This document shows, piece after piece, positions 7,417 to 14,621 of a stretch of 42,546 bases of DNA. The first letter of the stretch is position 1; every line of letters starts with the position of its first letter. The stretch comes from Actinospica acidithermotolerans (GTDB lineage: Bacteria; Actinomycetota; Actinomycetes; Streptomycetales; Catenulisporaceae), in assembly GCF_018139625.1 (NCBI RefSeq), contig NZ_JAGSOH010000065.1:1-42546 (forward strand), given 5' to 3'. The position numbers and the translations under genes are program-made. The notes below the pieces were generated by a model, which was given only the letters and a program-made list of their open reading frames with translations, was not told the DNA's origin and did not search any database.

Positions 7417-9788
7417 TCGGCCACGCTCCCGCTCTCATCGCCCGGCTCGTCCTGCGGACCAGGGGGGCGGATCGGGCGTGCGGGCGTACCGGTCCCGGCG
7501 GCCGGATCACCCGCCGGCACGCTCCCGCCGATCTCGCTGCCCGGCGCTCCGGTGCCGCGCAGCGGCGTATCCCCCTGCCCTGCGGCAGTGGTGGCGGATC
7601 CGCCGCCCCGGCGCTTCCTGCCTGCCCCACCGTCCTCCCGCTCGGTCTCCTTGGCACGGCGGCCGACCGCGTCGTGGATGCGCTCGTCGAGTTTGGCGAG
7701 CTGAGCGAGCACCTGCCCGATCGGGCGCCGGCGCAGGGTCGCGTTGACGTGACCGGCGATCACGGCTTCGCCCTCGGGCTCGAACCAGCGGGCGAACAGC
7801 TTCGTCACCTCCGCCCCCCGGATCTTGAACGGGGTGGTGGCGGCGCCGCCGAGCGTGACGGACAGGATGTGGTGGAAGCGCGGAAGCATCATGACCGTCT
7901 CCGGGTCGACGTCCCCGCTCCACTGGCGCGCCACCAGCCGTGCGGCCTCCGCCTCGCTCGCCGTGGTCGACAGGACCGACTTGTTCTGCATCAGCGCGTC
8001 CCTGGTCGCCGGGGTGAGCCGCGCGGCCATCTGCGTTGCGGCGTAGAGGCGCACCATGAACTTTCTCAGCTGTTCCACGATGGCCGCGAGCGTCCCCTTC
8101 GACGCGCCGTCCACTGAGGTCAACTCGTCGATGAACGCATAGAACTCGCGCCGGTCCGCCGGGCGCTGGTCGCGCCGCGAGAGCCCCGCACGGAACAAGT
8201 CGAAGATCAACAAGCAGGACAGCAGCCGGTCGGTGGGGCCGGTGCCGGCCGGGCAGATGAACACGACCTTGCCGGTGTCCATGGCTTCGCGCACGTCGTA
8301 GGTGGAGATCGGGCCGCCGAGAAACGCACGGGCGGTATTGGAGGTCGAGAGCCTTTCGATGGCGTTGGTAACCACGGGGACGGCGTCGGCCGGGTAGTTC
8401 GGGAAGGTGTGGATCCAGAAGCGCCGGTACTGCTCGTCCAGGCGTGCCACCACCGCCTCGCGCCAGTCCTTGTCCGTCAGCAACGTCGGGATCTGGAAGA
8501 TCGTCGGGGCGAGCTCGGGCGTGCCGCGCTGCACCATCTTGAGCGAGAGGTCTGCCAGCGCTTCGCATGCCTTGCTCAGGATCGTCAACGCCCTGTTGGA
8601 CGTGGAGTCCCAGCCGAGCGCGGAGGCGAACGCCGAACTGATCGAGCCGACGACGTCGGGGATGTCGTCGGCGTCGCGCCCGATCATGCACAGCGGGTTC
8701 CAGTTGCAGATCAGTTCGCTCGACCGGCGCACGGTCAGATCGATGTCGAGGATGCGTTCGGCGACCCCGGGCGCGGCGAGGTAGGGCATGGCCCTGCGCG
8801 CGGCGTCGCGGTGCGGGTCGAGGAACCACGTGCCGTAGCCCGCTCGCGCAAGAGCGATCATCTGTGTGAGCATCAGTTCCGTCTTGCCGAAACCGGCTTT
8901 GCCCAGGATCAGCGAGAAGAGCGTCTCGTCCAGCGGCGCGCCGGCCAGGCGCTCAGTGCCGTCGGCGTTGGTGACGTAGCCGAGCGGGAGGATTCCCGCG
9001 GCGCCCACTTCGTAGGTCGGCAGTTCTGCGGGCGCGGGCGGCACGAGGCCGCCGCTGCGCTCCACGTTCGTCGGGGCGCAGTGCTTGGTCGGCGGCTTGA
9101 GCAGTCCGGCGATCTCCCGGCCCGTCACCACCGACTCGGCGGACGGGTCGAACAGGCCCGTCTCAAAACGCCGGTCGAACCTCCTTCGCCGACTGCGCGC
9201 ATCCGAGCTAGGGTTCCATGGGCCGAGACTGCGCCCGACGACGCGCAGAGAGTTCTCTCCGTCCCACACGTTGAACGCGGACAGCACCTTCTTCAGGTGT
9301 GCCTGCGCCCGCTCGGGGATCTCGCTGGTGATCCGGATCAGGATCTGGATGGCGAAGAGCGGGTCGTCCGCCGTGTACTTCCCCATCGCTGCGGCGGCCG
9401 CGGCGCGGGCGGACCGCTCCGGGCGGGGGGCCTGCGGCGGGCTGACGGCGCCGACACCCTTGGTCGCCTGCAGGCCCATCTGCACCTGCGCGCCGATCGC
9501 CGCTCCGAGCGACCGGGGTCCGGTAGGCGACTGCTGGGCTGCGTGCGCCGCGCGCTTGCGGTGGTGGCGCGAGCGCGCGGGGGTGAGGGGAAGCAGGTCT
9601 ATGGCGATCTGCGCGTCCTCGCCGAGTTCTGGCCGTACATCGGCCACGGCGGCGGCGAACGCGGCGAGGGGATCCGGCTTGAGCGGAACCTCGCGCAGCG
9701 ACAGGTGATTTGGCAGTGCCAGGCGCAGTTCGGCGCGGGCGACGCTCTTGCGCGCGGGCGCTCGCCCGGGCTGGGGTCCGGTGCTCAT
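7413..9788 (-). CDS. TraG/VirD4-like type IV coupling ATPase
   Basis: The 791-residue protein is a hexameric-type RecA-fold ATPase: P-loop GKAGFGKT at 296-303, a WFLDPHRD segment at 321-328 typical of HerA/VirD4/TraG proteins, a Walker B-like YAFIDEL at 550-556, and an ATQM sensor-type segment after it. In conjugation systems such proteins bind the relaxosome and feed DNA into the secretion channel. Residues 1-240 are a variable, partly disordered region with no obvious transmembrane helix, and the C-terminal 90 residues are low-complexity and proline/glycine-rich. A membrane anchor may be supplied by the overlapping upstream gene. The ATG at 9788 overlaps that gene's stop (ATGA) and has GGAGG nearby. 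Confidence 0.85.
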   Translation of the reverse strand: MSTGPQPGRAPARKSVARAELRLALPNHLSLREVPLKPDPLAAFAAAVADVRPELGEDAQIAIDLLPLTPARSRHHRKRAAHAAQQSPTGPRSLGAAIGAQVQMGLQATKGVGAVSPPQAPRPERSARAAAAAAMGKYTADDPLFAIQILIRITSEIPERAQAHLKKVLSAFNVWDGENSLRVVGRSLGPWNPSSDARSRRRRFDRRFETGLFDPSAESVVTGREIAGLLKPPTKHCAPTNVERSGGLVPPAPAELPTYEVGAAGILPLGYVTNADGTERLAGAPLDETLFSLILGKAGFGKTELMLTQMIALARAGYGTWFLDPHRDAARRAMPYLAAPGVAERILDIDLTVRRSSELICNWNPLCMIGRDADDIPDVVGSISSAFASALGWDSTSNRALTILSKACEALADLSLKMVQRGTPELAPTIFQIPTLLTDKDWREAVVARLDEQYRRFWIHTFPNYPADAVPVVTNAIERLSTSNTARAFLGGPISTYDVREAMDTGKVVFICPAGTGPTDRLLSCLLIFDLFRAGLSRRDQRPADRREFYAFIDELTSVDGASKGTLAAIVEQLRKFMVRLYAATQMAARLTPATRDALMQNKSVLSTTASEAEAARLVARQWSGDVDPETVMMLPRFHHILSVTLGGAATTPFKIRGAEVTKLFARWFEPEGEAVIAGHVNATLRRRPIGQVLAQLAKLDERIHDAVGRRAKETEREDGGAGRKRRGGGSATTAAGQGDTPLRGTGAPGSEIGGSVPAGDPAAGTGTPARPIRPPGPQDEPGDESGSVAE

Positions 9789-10309
9789 CGGCGATCCTCC
9801 ATCGCGCGCTCCCCCGGGCCGGCCTGCCGCGTGCCCGGTGACGCCGGCGCCTCGGCGTCATCGCTTTGGCGGTCGATGACCGCGCGCAGTTCCACACCGG
9901 CGAAGGTCTGCTGCCCGAGGACCGCCGCGGCGCGGCGCGAGCCCTCCACCCGGTAGGCCAGGCGGCCGTGCTCGACGGTGTGCAAGCGGATGCGCACGGC
10001 GGCGGCGCGCCGTGGCGTCGAGCCTGGGGCGGCCAGGCGGGTGCGCTGCACCAGGCGCGCGAACCGGTGGATGTCTTCGGGCGTCGGGTCGAAGGAGTTG
10101 GTGGGGAGCAGGTCGAAGGCGCCTCGATCCTGCAAAGCCGCCGTGGTCTTGCAGTGGCGGATGACGCGGACCGCGATGATTACGGCGGCCGTGGTCGCCA
10201 GCAGCGCCACCGCGCTGAGCTCTATGGCGAGCACGTGCGCCTTCGGCGCGCGGTGGATCAGGCCGACGATCTCGGCCCAGCTGGACGGTCTCTTGGTGCT
10301 TGCCGTCAT
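9785..10309 (-). CDS. Single-pass membrane protein of the transfer cluster
   Basis: A 174-residue protein with one clear transmembrane helix at about 24-50 (VLAIELSAVALLATTAAVIIAVRVI) and a basic cytoplasmic part. No family was recognised. Because it overlaps the TraG-like ATPase gene by 4 bp and that ATPase seems to lack its own membrane helix, a role as its membrane anchor or partner is plausible inference. A GGAGGGGG sequence lies eight bases upstream of the ATG. It is the first gene of the short operon (this gene, TraG-like, replication-relaxation). Confidence 0.7.
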   Translation of the reverse strand: MTASTKRPSSWAEIVGLIHRAPKAHVLAIELSAVALLATTAAVIIAVRVIRHCKTTAALQDRGAFDLLPTNSFDPTPEDIHRFARLVQRTRLAAPGSTPRRAAAVRIRLHTVEHGRLAYRVEGSRRAAAVLGQQTFAGVELRAVIDRQSDDAEAPASPGTRQAGPGERAMEDRR

Positions 10310-10364
10310 GCTCCGGACCCCCTCCCTCTCAAAGGTCGGTAGTGATAGGAAAGATGTCGCGCAC

Positions 10365-10380
10365 CTCGCTCACTCGCTCG
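10365..10380 (-). promoter_or_regulatory. GAGCGAG direct repeat upstream of the TraG-like operon
   Basis: On the minus strand CGAGCGAG and then GAGCGAG (10380-10373 and 10371-10365) are followed 17 bases later by TATCAC, a possible -10 element about 30 bases before the ATG at 10309. The repeat therefore lies at the -35 position. The same motif occurs upstream of the main T4SS operon (20506-20525), at a similar distance from its possible -10. Confidence 0.45.
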
Positions 10381-10427
10381 CATGGCTGTTGAGCTGCGCG
10401 GATTGCTGATTCCGGGTGGCGTGCTCG

Positions 10428-10523
10428 GGTGAGCGGACAGGCGAGTGGATAGGTGAGCCGATTGGTGAGCGGATAGGTCGCCGGATCGGTGAGGGGACGG
10501 GTGAGCGGACAGGTCGACCGGAC
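10428..10523. repeat. Eight tandem 12-bp repeats (iteron-like)
   Basis: Bases 10428-10523 divide exactly into eight 12-mers: GGTGAGCGGACA, GGCGAGTGGATA, GGTGAGCCGATT, GGTGAGCGGATA, GGTCGCCGGATC, GGTGAGGGGACG, GGTGAGCGGACA, GGTCGACCGGAC; consensus GGTGAGCGGATA. They lie in a 402-bp gene-free stretch (10310-10711) in the middle of the transfer cluster. Such arrays are typical of iterons in plasmid origins or of binding sites at transfer origins. The rest of the stretch holds a possible promoter near 10340-10380 and otherwise nothing that I can support. Confidence 0.8.
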
Positions 10524-10711
10524 CGCGGGCCGCAGGCGCTTCGCGGCCGCCTTGCACGGCGCTCGCCGTCGGACCCGCCATCGGTCTGCTCCCTCGCGAT
10601 CCGGCGTTCTCAGCGAAGGCGCGCTCGCGCCCTCGACCTGATGTAGGGGCCGAGGCGGAGCAGGACGCGACAGCGGGCGGGCCGAGGATGCGACGCGGGG
10701 GCGGTGGCCGG

Positions 10712-11323
10712 CTAGGGCTCGCTCGCTCCGCTCTGCCCGACGACGGGGACCCAGCCCGAGGGGGTCAGTGCGAAGGCGAGCACGGTGAGGTGCTCGGGCT
10801 CGAGGGTCGCGGGATCAGAGTCGGTGTACAGGAGCGTCACGTCCGCCAGGTCGGTGCGTCCGGCGTGGCGCCGTGCGATGGCGGCCTGGATCTGAAGTCC
10901 GGCCGCCGTGCCGCCGGCGACGAGATCGCGGGTCAGGTCCCTGCGGCCGAGGACGATCAACGCGTTCGCGGTCGCGCTCGGGAGGTCCGGCGGGCTCGAA
11001 GAGTTCAGGGCGCGTTGCAGCGCGGCCGACGAGGAGCCGCCGTCCACCTGAGCCGGCTCGGGGCTCGCGGTGGCGATCGGGGCGGCCGTGCTCGTTGCAG
11101 GGGCAGGCGCCGTCGATGCCGCCAGCGCCTGGGGCGAGGCGGAGTCGCCCGGTGGTGAGGACGTGCTGCGCGATGCGGCCAGATCGGGCGGCGCAGCCGA
11201 GGGGTGCGGCAGAGTGAGGCTGTAGCCCAGCGCGGCGACGCCGAGGCCGGCGAGGGCCGCGGCGGCACACAGTAGATATCTACCGCTTGATATAAAAGAC
11301 ACGTTATTTTTGATCACCACCAC
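10712..11323 (-). CDS. Membrane-anchored extracytoplasmic protein of the T4SS operon
   Basis: A 203-residue protein with an N-terminal transmembrane or uncleaved signal helix (about 16-36), then a Ser/Ala/Pro/Thr-rich extracytoplasmic linker (about 40-95) and a folded domain of about 100 residues at the C terminus, with no recognised family. The start is GTG 11323, preceded by GGAGGA and five bases; three GTG codons occur in a row. It overlaps the end of the hydrolase gene, so it is coupled to it. The first 16 codons are strikingly AT-rich (AAA, AAT, TTT, ATA, AGA, TAT) compared with everything around. It is the last gene of the long T4SS operon. Confidence 0.7.
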   Translation of the reverse strand: MVVIKNNVSFISSGRYLLCAAAALAGLGVAALGYSLTLPHPSAAPPDLAASRSTSSPPGDSASPQALAASTAPAPATSTAAPIATASPEPAQVDGGSSSAALQRALNSSSPPDLPSATANALIVLGRRDLTRDLVAGGTAAGLQIQAAIARRHAGRTDLADVTLLYTDSDPATLEPEHLTVLAFALTPSGWVPVVGQSGASEP

Positions 11324-12492
11324 TGCGCTCCTCCGGCGTACTGGTCCAGCCAGACGCTTTCGGTCCGCACGTGTTGGCCGGTGGTGGGCGCGTCGATCAT
11401 CATTCCGCCGCCGAGGTAGATCCCGACGTGGTGGATGTTGCCGTCGTACGCGTCGGGGTCCGCGGTGTTGTACGCGAAGAAGACGAGATCACCAGGCTGG
11501 AGCACCGACAGGCCCTGTGCCGCGGTGTATTTCGTCGGGGCCTGGTCGTACTGTTGCTGGGCCACGCGCGGCAGCGTCACCCCGGCCTGGGCGTAGGCGT
11601 ACTGCGCCAGGCCGGAGCAGTCGAAGCCGACGGTCGTCGCGCCGTAGCAGACCCCGTCGAGGATGCCTCCGCCCACCGACCAGTCGCATTCGCCGAGGGT
11701 CGGCCCGCTCGGGTTCCCGCCGCCATAGGAATACGGGGTGCCGAGGTAGCGCTGCGCGGCGGCGATGGCGACCTGGCCCTTGTTCGCTGCCTGCGGGTTC
11801 TGGCCTTGGGAGTTGAAGGCGGTGATCCAGGACTCGACCTGTTGGACGTACTGCTGTGAGTTGTTGTATTCGAAGATCGCCGCTGCGAGCTGTTTCGGAT
11901 CGGACAGGTCGCGCCCGTTCCCGCACAGGTAGACCGCGGTCGTGAGGGCGGCGTCGTTGATGTTCTGCGGGTTGCCCAGCGGCAGGTGCATCTGGTGGCG
12001 CAGGCTCGTCCAGGTGGCGGGGAGGATCTGCATGGGCCCGACGGCGCGGTCGTAGACGGTGTCGCCGTCGAGCACGCCGTGGTCGGTGTCCTTGACGACC
12101 CTGTTGCCGTCGGTGCCGTTGAGTTCGGGTCCGTAGATGGGCGGGCTGACGGTGCCGTCCGAGGAGATCGTCTCCCCGGCCATCTGGGAGGATTCGACCT
12201 GGGCGATCGCAGCGAGGTCGGCCCAGGTGAGGCCCTGGCACGTGGGAACGTAGTTGGTGACCTCGGTGACCGCGGCGCTGTAGGCGGCCAGCGCCTGCGG
12301 CGGGATCCCCGGGACTGTTTGCGGCGCGGCCGCGGCGGACGCGCCGCCGCCGAAGGCCATCATGGCGGCCGCGGTCACGGTCAGCGGGACCCCGAACGTC
12401 GTGGCGATCGCGCTGGCGATCGCCACGCGCCGTGCGGCGGGGTGCTTGGCGAGGTAGCGCAGCGCGTGCTTGGCCGCGAGTGCCGGCAGCAT
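11314..12492 (-). CDS. Bifunctional wall hydrolase: lytic transglycosylase plus NlpC/P60 endopeptidase
   Basis: The 392-residue protein carries a transmembrane or signal helix at about 24-47, a goose-type/SLT lytic transglycosylase domain with probable catalytic Glu100 (IAQVESS) and the diagnostic AVGPMQILPATW segment at 150-161, then an NlpC/P60 peptidase domain with catalytic Cys292 (FDCSGL), His355 (HHVGIYLG) and a third polar residue, perhaps His374. It is the VirB1-type enzyme that opens peptidoglycan for the secretion channel, like TcpG/TcpI and CwlT in Gram-positive conjugation. Start ATG 12492 overlaps the upstream stop (TGATG). Confidence 0.92.
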   Translation of the reverse strand: MLPALAAKHALRYLAKHPAARRVAIASAIATTFGVPLTVTAAAMMAFGGGASAAAAPQTVPGIPPQALAAYSAAVTEVTNYVPTCQGLTWADLAAIAQVESSQMAGETISSDGTVSPPIYGPELNGTDGNRVVKDTDHGVLDGDTVYDRAVGPMQILPATWTSLRHQMHLPLGNPQNINDAALTTAVYLCGNGRDLSDPKQLAAAIFEYNNSQQYVQQVESWITAFNSQGQNPQAANKGQVAIAAAQRYLGTPYSYGGGNPSGPTLGECDWSVGGGILDGVCYGATTVGFDCSGLAQYAYAQAGVTLPRVAQQQYDQAPTKYTAAQGLSVLQPGDLVFFAYNTADPDAYDGNIHHVGIYLGGGMMIDAPTTGQHVRTESVWLDQYAGGAQWW

Positions 12493-14621
12493 CAGTCACC
12501 GCCCCCGCCCGGGCTGGGAGGCGGCGTCGGCGGACGGCTAGGGCGGCCCGGGCGAGGCTGCTGTGCGGGTGGCGGTGTCGACGGGGTCGACCGGGGCGGG
12601 GCCGAAGCGTTCGGCGGCGTCGGGCTGTTGGAATTGCGCAGGCCTGCGGCCGCCTGACCGCTGGCGGACCTAAGTTGGGAGCGCATCGCGCTCGATCGTG
12701 AGCGCTGCCCCTGGACGGCTCTGTTCGACGGTGCCGAAGGTCCGGGGCCGGGCGGCTGCGGGCCCCGGGGGCCGCGCCCGCCGCTGCCGGGTTGCGCGGG
12801 GCCTTGCGGTCCGGGTCCGCGCCCGCCGCCGGTCGGCCCGGAGCGGTTCTCGTTCCACGCGGCGGCGCGCTCGCGGGCGCGCCGGTTGGCGTCGACCAGG
12901 CGGCGGCCGGCGTTCGCGGCGCGTTGTCCGACCATCCGGGCCGGGTTGAGCACGCGGTCCGTCTCCGCGCCGACGGCGGCGGAGAATGCGGCCAGTCCCA
13001 GCCGGGACTGGGACTGGGAGCGCTGGTCGTAGAGCATCGTCGCGCGGATGAAAGCCGATCCGCTGGCGCCGCCGACCTTCATCCTCTCGAGCCTTCTCTG
13101 GATGTTGAAGGCGACGTCCTTGCCGGCTTCGGAGATACGGCGGTGGAAGACGAGCCCGGCCACGACGGCGGCGTCGACGAGGGTGAAGCGCAGCATGAGG
13201 TCCTGCCCGGCGAGCGAGGACATCAGGGTCTGGATGGCGACGCAGAACACCGCTACGAACAGGATGGAGAAGAGCACGGCGTTGACGGCCTTGACCACGC
13301 GGGCGACGCTGCGCCACAGGATGGCGCGCCCGCCCCCGGGCAGCGTTCCGAGTACGAGCGCGAACACGAGCGCGATCGACTCGATGCCGAGCCCGAACTG
13401 CGCGACGAGCAGGCCGCCGGAGATGAGGATGACCAGGAACAGCAGGAAGACGTCCGCGATGCCGACCGAGAGCGCGATGAAGATCCGTTCGAAGGACGGG
13501 TTCTGGTTGAAGTCCGCGTAGCTCTGGTTGCACGACGACATCTCCTGCCAGGTGCTGGACAGGATGAAGTCGGGCGGCGGCTGGTCGCTGGTGTAGCCGT
13601 ACTGGACCTCGCCCTGGATCTGCGCGGCGTAGATGTGGTAGCAGGGATCGACGTGTCCCGGGGTGTCGAGCACGGCCCCGTACTGCAGGACCTGGTCCGG
13701 CTCCCGCTCGAACGTCTCGATCAGCGCGTTGGCGAGCGGCTGGGTGACCTGGGAGGGGTCGGCCGAGTCCTGGCCTTGCCCGAGCGAGACCGCGGCGACC
13801 CCGACGGAGAACTGCTCGGTGTGGGTGAGCACCCCGTTGTCGCCGAGCAGCGTGGTGGCCGGGGCGGCGAGGAAGGTGGTGGCGAGGGCCGCGATGACCG
13901 CGGACATCGCGAACTCGGCGGTGCCTCGGGCTCGGGATTTGAACAGGATCTGCATCCCGCACAGGAACGCCGCGATCATCATGCACAGCGTCGGCAGGCC
14001 GAGGGCGCCGATCACCTGCTGCTGGTAGGCCAGGCACAGCTGCTGGACGGGGGTCAGCAAGATCTTGGCGAGCCCGAACTGCAACGCCCACACCAGGATG
14101 AACACCGCGATCCCCAGGATGATCTTGTCGCAGTACCAGATGGCCTGGGTGAACCAGTCCTCCAGGTGCGCGCCGATCGCGTTCCACGGACCGTCGTCCG
14201 CGGTCACCGAGTAGTCGTCGATCACATGCGCGCACGCGCTCGGCGCCTTCTTGGTCGCCGCGGTGCAGTCCAACGTGGACTCGTCGTTGAAGGAGCCGAA
14301 CGCCCCGTTGTTGTTCGCATCCTCGGTGGCGCTGGAGGTCGGGTCCGGCGTACACGCGCTCTGACCGCCGCTGGAGGTGCTCGTGTATCCGGCCGGGCAA
14401 CTCGCGCTCGCGGACGGCGAGGCGCCGGAGGTGGTGGGCGCGGGGCTCGGGCTGGAGGAAACCGCCGACGGGCTGCTGCCCGAGCTCGGCGCGGGCAGCG
14501 GCACGGGCGCCGACGAGCTCGAGGCCTGCGCCGCGCCGGTCGAGGCGAGCAGCGCGATCAGCGCCCCGGCCCCGAGCAGCACCAGCCGCTTCACCGCGGG
14601 GCGACCCCGGGACGCACTCAC
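12492..14621 (-). CDS. VirB6/TrbL-like polytopic membrane protein
   Basis: The start is taken as GTG 14621, which overlaps the virB4 stop (GTGA); the frame is open further upstream but that part only mirrors virB4. The 709-residue product has a signal-like helix (about 11-33), a Ser/Pro/Ala linker, then a hydrophobic core with about seven membrane helices between residues 170 and 530, and a cytoplasmic tail of 150 residues rich in Gly, Pro, Gln and Arg. This matches the inner-membrane channel component of Gram-positive T4SSs (VirB6, TrbL, TcpH, PrgH). Its place between virB4 and the hydrolase gene supports this. The cysteines in the external loop may form disulphides. Confidence 0.8.
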   Translation of the reverse strand: MSASRGRPAVKRLVLLGAGALIALLASTGAAQASSSSAPVPLPAPSSGSSPSAVSSSPSPAPTTSGASPSASASCPAGYTSTSSGGQSACTPDPTSSATEDANNNGAFGSFNDESTLDCTAATKKAPSACAHVIDDYSVTADDGPWNAIGAHLEDWFTQAIWYCDKIILGIAVFILVWALQFGLAKILLTPVQQLCLAYQQQVIGALGLPTLCMMIAAFLCGMQILFKSRARGTAEFAMSAVIAALATTFLAAPATTLLGDNGVLTHTEQFSVGVAAVSLGQGQDSADPSQVTQPLANALIETFEREPDQVLQYGAVLDTPGHVDPCYHIYAAQIQGEVQYGYTSDQPPPDFILSSTWQEMSSCNQSYADFNQNPSFERIFIALSVGIADVFLLFLVILISGGLLVAQFGLGIESIALVFALVLGTLPGGGRAILWRSVARVVKAVNAVLFSILFVAVFCVAIQTLMSSLAGQDLMLRFTLVDAAVVAGLVFHRRISEAGKDVAFNIQRRLERMKVGGASGSAFIRATMLYDQRSQSQSRLGLAAFSAAVGAETDRVLNPARMVGQRAANAGRRLVDANRRARERAAAWNENRSGPTGGGRGPGPQGPAQPGSGGRGPRGPQPPGPGPSAPSNRAVQGQRSRSSAMRSQLRSASGQAAAGLRNSNSPTPPNASAPPRSTPSTPPPAQQPRPGRPSRPPTPPPSPGGGGD

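Noticed and set aside
10428-10523. Possible CRISPR array
   Set aside because: The repeats are 12 bp, directly adjacent and have no spacers; no cas genes were seen.
10306-10581. Minus-strand reading frame with a Leu-Ser-Ala-His pattern over the same repeats
   Set aside because: Same reason: translation of tandem DNA, without a supported start, overlapping a promoter region.
10416-10646. Plus-strand reading frame with a Gly-Glu-Arg repeat pattern over the 12-bp repeats
   Set aside because: The peptide repeat is a direct consequence of the DNA repeat; there is no ribosome site, and the third-base pattern is not coding-like.
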